Under the pieces are notes generated by a model. It did no database searches. It had not been told where the DNA came from and was given only the letters and a program-made list of their open reading frames with translations. From assembly GCF_030687895.1 (NCBI RefSeq), contig NZ_CP117452.1, positions 1,443,501 through 1,507,500 on the forward strand: DNA of 64,000 nucleotides. Direction: 5' to 3'. Each line of letters starts with the position of its first letter. Positions within the stretch are counted from its first letter, which is position 1. The translations under genes were made by a program, and so were the position numbers. Source of the DNA: Pseudomonas sp. FP198. Lineage in GTDB: Bacteria > Pseudomonadota > Gammaproteobacteria > Pseudomonadales > Pseudomonadaceae. This document shows positions 1-10,442 of the stretch, in pieces.

Positions 1-1103
1 CGATAGACTTTAATGCCTCCTTGCTGTTTTACATATTCTTCAAGTCCTCCTTTTTCATCTTTTATATATCTTAAAATATCTTTGTCAAAGTCAAAGCCGA
101 TGATTTTTCCTCTAAGTGTACCAATTCCTAAGCCATGATTATCCGGATTAGTGAGGTGGTAGAGGTCAGGCCGTTGTGGTCGTTTTTTTCGTTCTCGCCA
201 ACTTTCCCCATCCTCTGGAAACTTGAATCGAAAAAATTCAAAGTTTTCGGATGAAAGCTCTGTATTGCGATCAAATATGAGCCCGTTATAGTCAGCTTTT
301 ATCGCAGGGTAAGGTGTGAAATTGTAGTTATAATAAAATCCTTCGTTTGAAAGCTCGAAATTGAAGCTAAATAAACTCTGGCTCTCAGCAAGCTCGGGGT
401 CGAAAAGATCATCTAGCCATTTTTTTTCAGGAGTTATTTTAAATGAAACCTCAAAACGGTCCTTGTAGTCTGACTGCTTCTCCGCGTGCTCTTCGTTTTT
501 GTATGTTAGGGTGGCTGGGGTCATAGATTTTACTGATCTATAAAGCTTCCTGATTTCTCCTCTACGCCATTTCTGTTTGAGGTTGGAGATTTTGATATAT
601 GTGCCAGTCGCCCCGAATTTAAAGATCTCGGAGTCGCGTTCTTGAATATGTACTTTGGCTTCATCTAAATACTCAGACTTTGCGAATTCAGCCCAGTCTA
701 TATCTACAATAACTTCGGGTGTGTCTTTGGATTTGGTGACCATCAATATTTTAGTGCCAAGGCGGTGTACCGCAAATCGACCAACCCCTTTCTCGCCAAC
801 CTGAAGTCTGCCTTTTGCAGTCCGTTCACCTTTGTTTCTGGTTTCTAACTTATGCCCGTTTGCAGGCTCCATCCATACTTCGGTTACGGTTTTAAAGCTC
901 ATTCCGTATCCGTTGTCGATGATGGTTATTTCGCCATTGTCTTCATCAATATTGGTTAGTTCAAGCTCTACTTCACTTGCATCTGCATCATATGCATTTT
1001 TCACTATCTCAAATAATGCAAGGGTATGATTTTTTATCAGTTGTTCACCTAAGAGTTCCATTATTCTTGCTTTAGGTCTGAATGATGCAATTGCCTTTTG
1101 CAT
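1..1103 (-). CDS. GHKL/HATPase-type ATP-binding protein (partial, C-terminus beyond window)
   Basis: The frame stays open from an ATG at 1103 to the left edge, giving at least 367 residues. A strong ribosome site (AGAGGGAG) lies 5-12 nt before the start. The N-terminus carries the Bergerat ATP-binding fold: N-box FEIVKNAYDADA (about residues 31-42), G1 box IIDNGYGM (about 60-67) and G2 box GEKGVGRFAVHRLG (about 103-116). Hsp90, MutL, MORC and histidine kinases share this fold. No phospho-accepting histidine is visible in the part present. The DNA is AT-rich compared with the rest of the window. The upstream gene on the same strand is an HNH nuclease, and such pairs are common in defence islands; that role is inferred. 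The C-terminal domain that would decide the family lies outside the window. Confidence 0.8.
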   Translation of the reverse strand, partial: MQKAIASFRPKARIMELLGEQLIKNHTLALFEIVKNAYDADASEVELELTNIDEDNGEITIIDNGYGMSFKTVTEVWMEPANGHKLETRNKGERTAKGRLQVGEKGVGRFAVHRLGTKILMVTKSKDTPEVIVDIDWAEFAKSEYLDEAKVHIQERDSEIFKFGATGTYIKISNLKQKWRRGEIRKLYRSVKSMTPATLTYKNEEHAEKQSDYKDRFEVSFKITPEKKWLDDLFDPELAESQSLFSFNFELSNEGFYYNYNFTPYPAIKADYNGLIFDRNTELSSENFEFFRFKFPEDGESWRERKKRPQRPDLYHLTNPDNHGLGIGTLRGKIIGFDFDKDILRYIKDEKGGLEEYVKQQGGIKVY

Positions 1104-1208
1104 AATGCTCCCTCTTTAATTAAGATTTCATCGTGTCGCTACTGGATAAATATATTAGAAAAAATTGTGGCTGCCTATGATTCAGAGATCACTTTGCCAT
1201 CAAAAATC

Positions 1209-1297
1209 AAAAAAATGTAGCGATAAGGGGCGACGTAGAGAGGTAACAAGCTCTGCAAGGCCGCCTACTCGGGTTTTCCGAGGCGTTGCGCTACGTC
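1209..1297 (-). ncRNA. structured spacer with competing stems and a U-run, between HNH and ATPase genes
   Basis: Read on the minus strand, GACGTAG (1297-1291) can pair with CTACGTC (1238-1232). That stem encloses a GC-rich hairpin (CGCC...TCGG against CCGAGGCG with a short bulge, within 1263-1284) and a small AGAG/CTCT hairpin. The overlapping arm GTAGCG (1294-1289) can instead pair with CGCTAC (1222-1217), which is followed after one A by seven T residues (1215-1209), as in an intrinsic terminator. The two pairings share bases and exclude each other. It could be a plain terminator of the HNH transcript, an attenuator or a small RNA. No known family was recognised. Confidence 0.4.
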
Positions 1298-1381
1298 ACT
1301 AGCCGATATCGTTGCCATGTCACCATTTATTGAGTTCATCTGCATAATTTTGAGGTTAGGCCTGTGGGTTGCGCCTATTGC

Positions 1382-1957
1382 TTACAGGGCCCACTTCGGA
1401 ATGTTGGCTCTGATGAGTGCTTGAATCATATTCGGCGGTGATGTGCGCCAAATTTCAAGGGCTATTTCTAGCTTCGTATAGTTTTCATTGTGTAAGAATT
1501 TAGTCATATGCTCACATCCTTGTAGGCGCATAAAAAATCTAAGCATGTGCTCTTCTATGTAATAAAATTCATCATGATTCAGGTTTTGGATGCTTGCATC
1601 TTTTGCTAGGCAGTCAAGGTAATAAAATGCGTCATTCAAATCATCTCCACCCTGGGCGTCGACGGGCATGTTTAGATCTGGTGAGCGATTAAATTTTGCG
1701 TGTTGGCGATCATGGCATTGGAGGCATAGCGTTATTCCGTTCCCAGGCTGGAACCATCCGAATGGATATAACGATCTACGAAATATATGGTGCGCTTGTA
1801 TGCGCTCCTTTGAGGAGCATATGAGGCATTGATACTGATCTCTAGCCTTGATGAAACGACTCCATAGGTTGAGGCACCATTTCTCAGACCTGCCTTTTTT
1901 TAAAGCGTATATCAGTTTAATTTGATTATTAATTAGTCCCCGGCGTCTTTTGTCCAT
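1382..1957 (-). CDS. HNH endonuclease
   Basis: A 191-residue protein with a complete HNH zinc-finger nuclease core: CLIC at residues 44-47, the His pair HH at 56-57 (the first catalytic His region), Asn73 in PGNGITL, and CLQCH at 78-82 followed by His86. The four cysteines are the expected structural zinc ligands. The C-terminal 100 residues match nothing I recognise and may bind a partner or target. No Shine-Dalgarno precedes the ATG; a TATAAA lies only a few bases upstream, so the mRNA may be leaderless. The gene starts just past the nrdB terminator and is AT-rich like the ATPase gene that follows, suggesting joint acquisition. A defence or mobile-element role is inferred. Confidence 0.82.
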   Translation of the reverse strand: MDKRRRGLINNQIKLIYALKKGRSEKWCLNLWSRFIKARDQYQCLICSSKERIQAHHIFRRSLYPFGWFQPGNGITLCLQCHDRQHAKFNRSPDLNMPVDAQGGDDLNDAFYYLDCLAKDASIQNLNHDEFYYIEEHMLRFFMRLQGCEHMTKFLHNENYTKLEIALEIWRTSPPNMIQALIRANIPKWAL

Positions 1958-1990
1958 AATTTATATCTGTGAATTTGCAGATTATTTTCA

Positions 1991-2020
1991 AAAAAAAGCC
2001 CTGAAAAACAGGGCTTTTTT
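1991..2020. terminator. bidirectional intrinsic terminator downstream of nrdB
   Basis: Stem AGCCCTG / CAGGGCT with a five-A loop, flanked by A7 on one side and T6 on the other. It works in either direction and ends the minus-strand nrdB transcript just before the HNH gene. Confidence 0.85.
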
Positions 2021-2061
2021 GATCCGGAATGCCGACAATGTTAGTTTCAATTTGGCGGGTA

Positions 2062-3312
2062 TCAATCCCAGCTCAAAGCCCCACCCGTCTGATACTCAAT
2101 CACTCGAGTCTCAAAGAAATTCTTCTCTTTCTTCAAGTCCATGATCTCGCTCATCCAAGGGAACGGGTTGGTCGTCCCTGGATACTCTTCCTTCAGGCCA
2201 ATCTGCGACAGGCGACGGTTGGCGATGAACTTGAGGTAGTCCTCCATCATCGCCGCGTTCATGCCCAGTACGCCGCGAGGCATGGTGTCGCGGGCGTATT
2301 CGATTTCCAGTTGGGTCCCTTGCAGGATCATCTGGGTTGCTTCTTCCTTCATTTCGGCGTCCCACAGGTGTGGGTTTTCGATCTTGATCTGGTTGATCAC
2401 GTCGATGCCGAAGTTCAGGTGCATGGATTCGTCGCGCAGGATGTACTGGAACTGCTCGGCGACGCCGGTCATTTTGTTGCGGCGGCCCATGGAGAGGATC
2501 TGGGTGAAGCCGCAGTAGAAGAAGATGCCTTCCAGGACGCAGTAATACGCGATCAGGTTGCGCAGCAACTCTTTGTCGGTTTCCGGGGTGCCGGTTTCGA
2601 ACTTCGGATCGGAGATCGAACGGGTGTATTTCAGGCCCCAGGCGGCTTTTTTCGCGACCGACGGGATCTCGTGGTACATGTTGAAGATTTCGCCTTCATC
2701 CATGGCCAGCGATTCGATGCAGTACTGGTAGGCGTGGGTGTGGATCGCCTCTTCGAAGGCCTGGCGCAGGATGTACTGGCGGCACTCCGGGTTGGTGATC
2801 AAGCGGTACACGGCCAGGACCAGGTTGTTGGCAACCAGGGAGTCGGCGGTGGAGAAGAAGCCCAGGTTGCGCATGACGATGCGGCGTTCGTCGTCGGTCA
2901 GGCCTTCCGGGTTTTTCCAGAGGGCGATGTCGGCGGTCATGTTGACTTCTTGCGGCATCCAGTGGTTTGCGCAGCCGTCCAGGTACTTCTGCCAGGCCCA
3001 GTCGTATTTGAATGGCACGAGCTGGTTGAGGTCGGCGCGGCAGTTGATCATGCGCTTTTCATCGACGGCGACACGGGCGGAGGCGCCTTCGAGTTCGGCG
3101 AGGCCTTCGGCGACATCGAGTTTGTCGAGGGCGGCCTTGGCGCGAATGATCGCGGCCGAGTCGCTGGCCGTCACGGCGCGGGCTTCGAGCGCGGCGGCAC
3201 CGCCGGCGCTGTCGAGGCGGTCCATGTTGGCTTCAGAAGCGTGGCCGGCGTTGGCGCCTTTTACCGCGACTTCGCCGTCGTCTTCTTTGTCGAATTCGTC
3301 CCAGCTCAGCAT
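2062..3312 (-). CDS. nrdB: class Ia ribonucleotide reductase, small (R2) subunit
   Basis: A 416-residue R2 subunit that carries the diferric-tyrosyl radical needed by NrdA to reduce ribonucleoside diphosphates. The start [11 protein letters not shown] is chosen because AGGAG lies about 10 nt before the ATG at 3312 and it matches Pseudomonas NrdB; an open extension to 3453 looks like noise. The ferritin-like core is recognisable, with the iron-ligand segment [12 protein letters not shown] and the helix carrying [10 protein letters not shown]. In most Pseudomonas relatives nrdA lies directly upstream; here nrdA is about 51 kb away (54122-57013), so nrdB must use its own promoter. A TATAAT sits at 3536-3541 on the right strand. 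Confidence 0.95.
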   Translation of the reverse strand: MLSWDEFDKEDDGEVAVKGANAGHASEANMDRLDSAGGAAALEARAVTASDSAAIIRAKAALDKLDVAEGLAELEGASARVAVDEKRMINCRADLNQLVPFKYDWAWQKYLDGCANHWMPQEVNMTADIALWKNPEGLTDDERRIVMRNLGFFSTADSLVANNLVLAVYRLITNPECRQYILRQAFEEAIHTHAYQYCIESLAMDEGEIFNMYHEIPSVAKKAAWGLKYTRSISDPKFETGTPETDKELLRNLIAYYCVLEGIFFYCGFTQILSMGRRNKMTGVAEQFQYILRDESMHLNFGIDVINQIKIENPHLWDAEMKEEATQMILQGTQLEIEYARDTMPRGVLGMNAAMMEDYLKFIANRRLSQIGLKEEYPGTTNPFPWMSEIMDLKKEKNFFETRVIEYQTGGALSWD

Positions 3313-3800
3313 GACGTGTCGTCTCCTGCGTGAGGGCCAGATGCCCATTGAAAGGCCTACTGGCCGCGGTGGATCTTGGAAAGTCGTTTGTTGCAGCAGC
3401 TGACGCAGGCAATAAACAGAAAAATGTACGGGTTGTGCTGAAGCGGCTTGCACGCATCGGCATGGTCGGCCGTTACGCAGGCTTCAGGTTGGCTTTGATC
3501 CCTGTAGGGGATATTGCAGGCCCGTTTAAGGCGGCATTATAAGGACTTTTTTGCCTACGTGGTGCGGCGAAATAGCTCACAGAAGAGGTCGCGGGGGGCA
3601 TACCCGCATGGGAGCGAGGGTTTACAAGGCTTTGGCCGTTGAAGATTTTTTTTGAAGGGATCGGATGGCGGGCTTTTTTGATCGGAAAGTGATCGATTTT
3701 TGCCGTTTTGCACTACATGTTGTGTTTGCTGGCGGTTTTTGGTGGCTCCAGACACAACCAGGCCCGATCGAAATCGGGCCATGGAAACTGCCGGTTGTGA
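3313..3800. other. gene-free interval upstream of nrdB
   Basis: 488 bp without a convincing gene. It holds the candidate nrdB promoter. Near 3498-3513 on the minus strand, CCCTACAGGG shares the half-site CCCTACA with the NrdR-like palindrome before nrdA. An inverted repeat GGCCCGAT/ATCGGGCC at about 3761-3781, just beyond the DUF2790 stop codon, may be that gene's terminator but has no U-run. Confidence 0.5.
3536..3541 (-). promoter_or_regulatory. candidate -10 element for nrdB
   Basis: A perfect TATAAT on the minus strand about 225 bp upstream of the nrdB start. No good -35 is visible 17 bp upstream, so the call is tentative. Confidence 0.35.
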
Positions 3801-4064
3801 TCAGCCGTTGGAGCAGCCGGTGCCCATCACGCTGTAGCGCATGATGTGGCGCTGGCCCTTGGAATCTTCATATTCCATTTTTGCCGGGACCACTTCGCAG
3901 ACGTTCGGAATAGTGCTCATGGAAATGACTTTGGCGATGTCCAGGTGGGTGGAGTAGGTGTACTCCTCGATCGCCGGTTTCTGCTGTGCGACATCGGTCG
4001 GGGCCTCATCCGCCATGGCGGTGGCGCAAAGGCTGCCAAGGACCAGAACCCATAAAGCTTTCAT
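3801..4064 (-). CDS. DUF2790-family small periplasmic protein
   Basis: An 87-residue precursor. The start at 4064 is chosen because a GAAAGGTGAA ribosome site precedes it and it opens with a classical signal peptide (MKALWVLVLGSLCATAMADE, cleavage after AMA). The mature part has the conserved YTYSTHLDIAKVISMS and the late two-cysteine pattern VCEVVPAKMEY...GTGCSNG typical of the Pseudomonas DUF2790 proteins. The two cysteines probably form a disulfide in the periplasm. No enzymatic motif is present and the function is not established. It is divergent from acs. Confidence 0.8.
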   Translation of the reverse strand: MKALWVLVLGSLCATAMADEAPTDVAQQKPAIEEYTYSTHLDIAKVISMSTIPNVCEVVPAKMEYEDSKGQRHIMRYSVMGTGCSNG

Positions 4065-4509
4065 CTGTATTTCACCTTTCTTGAGGTCGAGTGGGGTCAC
4101 GCAGCCTTTTTGGGGCTGCGTGTGGAGCAAGTGTTGGAAGTTGGATCAACGGCCTTCGTGGGGGCTGTGTTGCGTCAATCGGGTTTGCCGGTTGGCGGGG
4201 TTGATTTTAGGAGGCGAGGGGAGGGGTAAACAGACTTGGTTTTGATAAACACTGTTGGTTGATCTGGTAATAATCGGCCTTCGGGCCTGTTAACAAATCC
4301 ATTGATTTGATGTCGGCCGAACTGGCGCCTTCGCGAGCAGGCTCGCTCCCACAGATATCTCCCACATGAAAATATCTTCAGGTGGATTTGCGGGTTAGTA
4401 CCGACATTTTGTAGGGACTTGTTACTACCATCGTCGAATGGTTCTATAGGCCCGCCCCAAGCTACAACGGAACCATACAAAAACAACTATTGTCACCGAG
4501 GTAAGAAAG
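4065..4509. other. divergent promoter region between the DUF2790 gene and acs
   Basis: 445 bp with no supported gene. It contains a GGCC-TTCG-GGCC hairpin near 4274-4285, one unpaired REP at 4330-4354, and the acs leader ending in the ribosome site GAGGTAAGAAAG. No clear sigma-54 site was seen. Confidence 0.5.
4330..4354 (-). repeat. single REP element
   Basis: Core TTCGCGAGCAGGCTCGCTCC followed by CACAG: one REP without an inverted partner nearby, in the acs upstream region. Confidence 0.85.
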
Positions 4510-6465
<1,956 letters not shown>

Positions 6466-6482
6466 CGCTCACTGCAACACAC

Positions 6483-6520
6483 AAAGCCCCGCCAGGCGTT
6501 TGCCGGGTGGGGCTTTTTTT
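6483..6520 (+). terminator. intrinsic terminator of acs
   Basis: AAAGCCCCGCC pairs with GGGTGGGGCTTT around the AGGCGTTTGCC segment, followed by a T-run. Confidence 0.85.
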
Positions 6521-6542
6521 ATAGGCATGTGGCGCTCACTTT

Positions 6543-6752
6543 TGTGGCGAGGGGATTTATCCCCGCTGGGCTGCGCAGCAGCCCCAAGGCAGTCAGCCCA
6601 ATCTGTCTGGCACATCGAGCTGGCTGGTTTTAGGGCTGCTGCGCAGCCCAACGGGGATGAATCCCCTCGCCACAGGTTCGGGGGTCGAATGACTCTTGTG
6701 TCTGGTTTTGGGGCCGCTGCGCAGCCCAGCGGGAGCAAGCTCCCTCGCCACG
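6543..6752. repeat. cluster of three REP-like elements (GTGGCGAGGG type)
   Basis: Elements at 6543-6587 (+), 6633-6676 (-) and 6710-6752 (-) share the core GTGGCGAGGG...CCCGCTGGGCTGCGC. This second REP family is distinct from the GTGGGAGCGAGC type and also occurs at 57727 and 61109. Confidence 0.8.
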
Positions 6753-7041
6753 GGGGCGGTGTTTGGATGGATAGTGGGTCTGCCACAAGGGGGGTTGAAT
6801 AAATATCGGGCTTCAATGTAGGAGGCGTCTGAACGTTACCGGTGTTTCGAAATGTGTAACCTCGGGCGCCACGACGGGGCGAAGTGAAACGCAGAGCCCC
6901 GTTTCAGGGCCGTTTCGGACCGATGGAAAAACAAGCCGACACGCTGTGCTTGCCGGATTAGAAGGGTTTGCGAATAATGGGCCCGCTATTTGCAGCATGG
7001 ATCGGTTCCCTGTCTTTTGCTCTTGCATGAATTTGCGGGGC

Positions 7042-7101
7042 TGTCAATGTGCTCGAACAGCTTTCTCAATGCTTCTGTAATTAGTTGTCGCATTGAAGAA
7101 A
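7042..7101 (+). promoter_or_regulatory. candidate ArgR operator upstream of aotJ
   Basis: Two half-sites fit the published Pseudomonas ArgR pattern TGTCGC-N8-AA: TGTCAA-N8-AA at 7042-7057 and an exact TGTCGC-N8-AA at 7086-7101. They lie 160-220 bp before the aotJ start. A weaker TGTCGT is at 7117. Confidence 0.5.
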
Positions 7102-7260
7102 TATCGGCTTCGGGCCTGTCGTTAGAATGCCGATCACTCGCTCGTCGTGGCTCGCGTTGATAAATCGCGAGCTTCCTAGGACGCAAGTTCGTTCCACCCA
7201 TTCGCATATTGGGCTGTTGCTCACTCTGCCGTTTTCGCCCTTTACCGATGGAGTTCCAAG

Positions 7261-8034
7261 ATGAAGAAACTTGTGCTGCTTGGCGCCCTGGCACTGTCCG
7301 TGCTGTCCCTGCCGACGTTCGCCGATGAGAAACCCCTGAAGATCGGTATCGAAGCGGCTTACCCTCCGTTCGCCTCGAAAGCCCCGGATGGCAGCATCGT
7401 CGGTTTCGACTACGACATCGGCAATGCGCTGTGCGAAGAGATGAAGGTCAAGTGCGTCTGGGTCGAGCAAGAGTTCGACGGTCTGATCCCGGCGCTGAAG
7501 GTGCGCAAAATCGACGCGATCCTGTCGTCCATGTCGATCACTGAAGATCGCAAGAAGTCTGTCGACTTCACCAACAAGTACTACAACACCCCGGCCCGTC
7601 TGGTGATGAAGGCCGGTACCCAGGTGAGCGACGGCCTGGCCGAACTCAAGGGCAAGAACATCGGCGTACAGCGTGGTTCGATCCACGAGCGTTTCGCCCG
7701 TGAAGTCCTGGCCCCGCTGGGTGCCGAGATCAAGCCGTACGGTTCGCAGAACGAAATCTACCTGGACGTTTCCGCCGGTCGTCTCGATGGCACCGTGGCC
7801 GACGCGACGCTGCTGGATGACGGCTTCCTGAAGACTGACGCGGGCAAGGGCTTCGCTTTCGTCGGCCCGGCCTTCACCGACGAGAAATACTTCGGCGACG
7901 GCATCGGTATCGCGGTTCGCAAGGGCGATGCGCTGAAAGACAAGATCAACAGCGCGATCACCGCCATTCGCGAGAACGGCAAGTACAAGCAAATCCAGGA
8001 CAAATACTTCGCCTTCGATATCTACGGCAAGTAA
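7261..8034 (+). CDS. aotJ: arginine/ornithine ABC transporter, periplasmic binding protein
   Basis: A 257-residue family-3 solute-binding protein (HisJ/ArtJ type) that captures basic amino acids in the periplasm. It has a Sec signal peptide ([21 protein letters not shown]), the family start [13 protein letters not shown] and the signature [14 protein letters not shown]. It heads the aotJQMP-argR cluster. An intrinsic terminator directly after it (8056-8099) should make it more abundant than the membrane components, as expected for a binding protein. ArgR half-sites lie upstream. Ligand assignment rests on synteny with the P. aeruginosa aot operon. Confidence 0.93.
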   Translation: MKKLVLLGALALSVLSLPTFADEKPLKIGIEAAYPPFASKAPDGSIVGFDYDIGNALCEEMKVKCVWVEQEFDGLIPALKVRKIDAILSSMSITEDRKKSVDFTNKYYNTPARLVMKAGTQVSDGLAELKGKNIGVQRGSIHERFAREVLAPLGAEIKPYGSQNEIYLDVSAGRLDGTVADATLLDDGFLKTDAGKGFAFVGPAFTDEKYFGDGIGIAVRKGDALKDKINSAITAIRENGKYKQIQDKYFAFDIYGK

Positions 8035-8055
8035 CCACGTCCCGCCACTGCGGCG

Positions 8056-8099
8056 AAATGGCGCAAGCAACAGGATCTCTGCGGTTTGCGCCATTTTTT
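8056..8099 (+). terminator. intra-operon terminator between aotJ and aotQ
   Basis: AAATGGCGCAA (8056-8066) pairs with TTTGCGCCATTT (from 8085), followed by more T residues. It is a partial terminator inside the operon, since aotQ follows 26 bp later on the same strand. Confidence 0.75.
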
Positions 8100-8124
8100 C
8101 ATCCCACTTTCGAGGACCTGAATC

Positions 8125-8814
8125 ATGTTGAAAGGCTACGGGGCTGTCATCCTCGATGGCGCATGGTTGACGCTTCAGCTCGCCTTGTCGTCCATGGCCC
8201 TGGCCATTGTCCTGGGGCTGATCGGTGTCGCGTTGCGCCTCTCGCCGGTGCGTTGGCTGGCGTGGCTGGGCGACCTGTATTCCACGGTCATCCGCGGCAT
8301 TCCCGACCTGGTGCTGATCCTGCTGATTTTCTACGGCGGCCAGGACTTGCTCAACCGCGTCGCGCCGATGCTCGGCTATGACGACTACATCGACCTGAAC
8401 CCGCTGGCGGCCGGTATCGGTACCCTGGGTTTCATCTTCGGTGCGTATCTGTCCGAGACCTTTCGCGGCGCGTTCATGGCAATCCCCAAGGGGCAGGCCG
8501 AGGCGGGCATGGCGTATGGCATGAACGGCTTCCAGGTGTTTTTCCGGGTGATGGTGCCGCAGATGATCCGCCTGGCGATCCCGGGCTTCACCAACAACTG
8601 GCTGGTACTGACCAAGGCCACCGCGCTGATTTCGGTGGTGGGCCTGCAAGACATGATGTTCAAGGCCAAGCAGGCGGCGGATGCCACCCGCGAGCCTTTC
8701 ACCTTCTTCCTCGCGGTGGCGGCGATGTACCTGGTGATCACCAGTGTCTCGTTGCTGGCATTGCGTCACCTTGAGAAGCGCTACTCGGTAGGCGTAAGGG
8801 CGGCTGATCTATGA
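8125..8814 (+). CDS. aotQ: arginine/ornithine ABC transporter permease
   Basis: A 229-residue HisQ-type inner-membrane permease with about five hydrophobic segments, the first at residues 15-40. The cytoplasmic coupling (EAA) loop is visible as EAGMAYGMNGFQVFFRVMVPQ. GAGGACCTGAATC precedes the ATG. Its stop overlaps the aotM start (ATGA), indicating translational coupling. It pairs with AotM to form the channel energised by AotP. Confidence 0.93.
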   Translation: MLKGYGAVILDGAWLTLQLALSSMALAIVLGLIGVALRLSPVRWLAWLGDLYSTVIRGIPDLVLILLIFYGGQDLLNRVAPMLGYDDYIDLNPLAAGIGTLGFIFGAYLSETFRGAFMAIPKGQAEAGMAYGMNGFQVFFRVMVPQMIRLAIPGFTNNWLVLTKATALISVVGLQDMMFKAKQAADATREPFTFFLAVAAMYLVITSVSLLALRHLEKRYSVGVRAADL

Positions 8815-9509
8815 TCTTCGACTACAACGTCATCTATGAAGCCTTGCCGCTGTACTTCAGTGGCCTGCTGACCACCCTGAAGCTGCTGGCCCTGTCGCTC
8901 TTCTTCGGCCTGCTGGCGGCGTTGCCCCTGGGGCTGATGCGCGTGTCCAAGCAGCCTGTCGTCAACATGACGGCCTGGCTCTACACCTACGTGATCCGCG
9001 GCACGCCGATGCTGGTGCAGCTGTTCCTGATCTATTACGGGCTGGCGCAGTTCCAGGTGGTGCGCGAGAGCGTCCTCTGGCCGTGGCTGTCCAGCGCGAC
9101 GTTCTGCGCGTGCCTGGCGTTCGCCATCAACACCAGCGCCTACACCGCCGAAATCATCGCCGGCAGCCTGCGGGCCACGCCTAACGGCGAGATCGAGGCG
9201 GCCAAGGCCATGGGCATGTCGCGCTACAAGCTGTACCGCCGGATCCTGCTGCCGTCGGCGTTGCGCCGGGCGCTGCCGCAATACAGCAACGAAGTGATCA
9301 TGATGCTGCAGACCACCAGCCTGGCGTCCATCGTCACCCTGATCGACATCACCGGCGCCGCGCGCACGGTGAATGCTCAGTATTACCTGCCGTTCGAGGC
9401 CTACATCACGGCCGGCGTTTTCTACCTGTGCCTGACCTTCATCCTGGTGCGCCTGTTCAAACTGGCCGAGCGCCGCTGGCTGGGTTACCTGGCCCCGCGC
9501 AAGCACTGA
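8811..9509 (+). CDS. aotM: arginine/ornithine ABC transporter permease
   Basis: A 232-residue HisM-type permease, the second half of the channel. The coupling loop EAAKAMGMSRYKLYRRILLP is clear, and RGTPMLVQLFLIYYGL is the family signature near residue 60. It starts inside the last codons of aotQ. In P. aeruginosa the small gene aotO lies between aotM and aotP; here only 56 bp separate them and aotO is absent. Confidence 0.93.
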   Translation: MIFDYNVIYEALPLYFSGLLTTLKLLALSLFFGLLAALPLGLMRVSKQPVVNMTAWLYTYVIRGTPMLVQLFLIYYGLAQFQVVRESVLWPWLSSATFCACLAFAINTSAYTAEIIAGSLRATPNGEIEAAKAMGMSRYKLYRRILLPSALRRALPQYSNEVIMMLQTTSLASIVTLIDITGAARTVNAQYYLPFEAYITAGVFYLCLTFILVRLFKLAERRWLGYLAPRKH

Positions 9510-9565
9510 TAACGCATCGATCCGATCGACTGCTCAACGACTGACGTTTTGTGAGAACCGACCGC

Positions 9566-10330
9566 ATGTACAAGCTTGAAGTCCAAGACCTGCATAAACG
9601 CTATGGCAGTCACGAAGTGCTCAAGGGCGTGTCCCTGAAAGCCGCCGCTGGCGACGTGATCAGCATCATCGGCTCCAGTGGCTCCGGCAAGAGCACCTTC
9701 CTGCGTTGCATCAACCTGCTTGAGCAACCCCATGCCGGCAAGATTTTGCTCAACAACGAAGAGCTGAAGCTGGTAGCAGGCAAGGACGGCGCCATGAAGG
9801 CCGCGGACCCCAAGCAGCTGCAACGCATGCGTTCGCGGTTGTCGATGGTGTTCCAGCATTTCAACCTGTGGTCGCACATGACCGCGCTGGAAAACATCAT
9901 CGAAGCGCCGGTGCATGTGCTGGGCGTGGCCAAGGCCGAGGCGCGGGAGAAGGCCGAGCATTACCTGAACAAGGTCGGCGTGGCCCACCGCAAGGACGCC
10001 TACCCGGGCCACATGTCGGGCGGCGAACAACAGCGCGTGGCGATTGCCCGGGCGCTGGCGATGGAACCTGAAGTGATGCTGTTCGACGAGCCGACCTCGG
10101 CGCTGGACCCGGAGCTGGTCGGCGACGTGCTCAAGGTGATGCAGGCCTTGGCCCTGGAAGGCCGGACCATGGTGGTGGTGACCCACGAGATGGGCTTTGC
10201 CCGCGAGGTGTCGAACCAACTGGTGTTCCTGCACAAAGGCATCGTCGAAGAACGCGGCAACCCGCGCGAAGTGCTGGTCAATCCGCAATCGGAGCGCCTG
10301 CAACAATTCCTGTCGGGCAGCCTGAAGTAA
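9566..10330 (+). CDS. aotP: arginine/ornithine ABC transporter ATP-binding protein
   Basis: A 254-residue HisP-type ATPase. Walker A GSSGSGKST (about residues 37-45), ABC signature MSGGEQQRVAIARAL, Walker B VMLFDEPTSALDPE and the switch histidine in VVTHEMGFAREV are all intact. The start MYKLEVQDLHKRYG at 9566 is preferred over an upstream GTG at 9551 because family members begin there. It powers uptake through AotQ/AotM. argR follows after 112 bp. Confidence 0.94.
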   Translation: MYKLEVQDLHKRYGSHEVLKGVSLKAAAGDVISIIGSSGSGKSTFLRCINLLEQPHAGKILLNNEELKLVAGKDGAMKAADPKQLQRMRSRLSMVFQHFNLWSHMTALENIIEAPVHVLGVAKAEAREKAEHYLNKVGVAHRKDAYPGHMSGGEQQRVAIARALAMEPEVMLFDEPTSALDPELVGDVLKVMQALALEGRTMVVVTHEMGFAREVSNQLVFLHKGIVEERGNPREVLVNPQSERLQQFLSGSLK

Positions 10331-10442
10331 TCGCTCCCGTACGCACCTGATTTGGGTCATGCTGCGCACCGCGCGCCAGATGGTCTAATTTGGTTGCAGC
10401 CGCTTTTGGCTTTAACACTGTTTTCGCTTCGGATTGCCCAAC

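Larger units (their letters stand above)
6466..7260. other. intergenic region between acs and aotJ
   Basis: 795 bp: the acs terminator, a cluster of three REP-like elements (6543-6752), about 250 bp where I see nothing coding or structured, then the aot promoter region with ArgR-type half-sites at 7042 and 7086. Confidence 0.6.

Noticed and set aside
1355..1361. GTTAGGC, the core of an integron attC site
   Set aside because: No matching RYYYAAC inverse core lies at a proper distance upstream and no integrase is in view.
2062..3453. longer nrdB starting at 3453
   Set aside because: The ATG at 3312 has a good ribosome site and matches the family start; the extension is unlike NrdB.
3555..3782. 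75-residue minus-strand open frame between nrdB and the DUF2790 gene
   Set aside because: No ribosome site, biased composition and no family resemblance; it also covers a probable terminator.
6813..7028. short open frames in the acs-aotJ gap
   Set aside because: No ribosome site, no conservation signal visible, and the region carries REP-like repeats.
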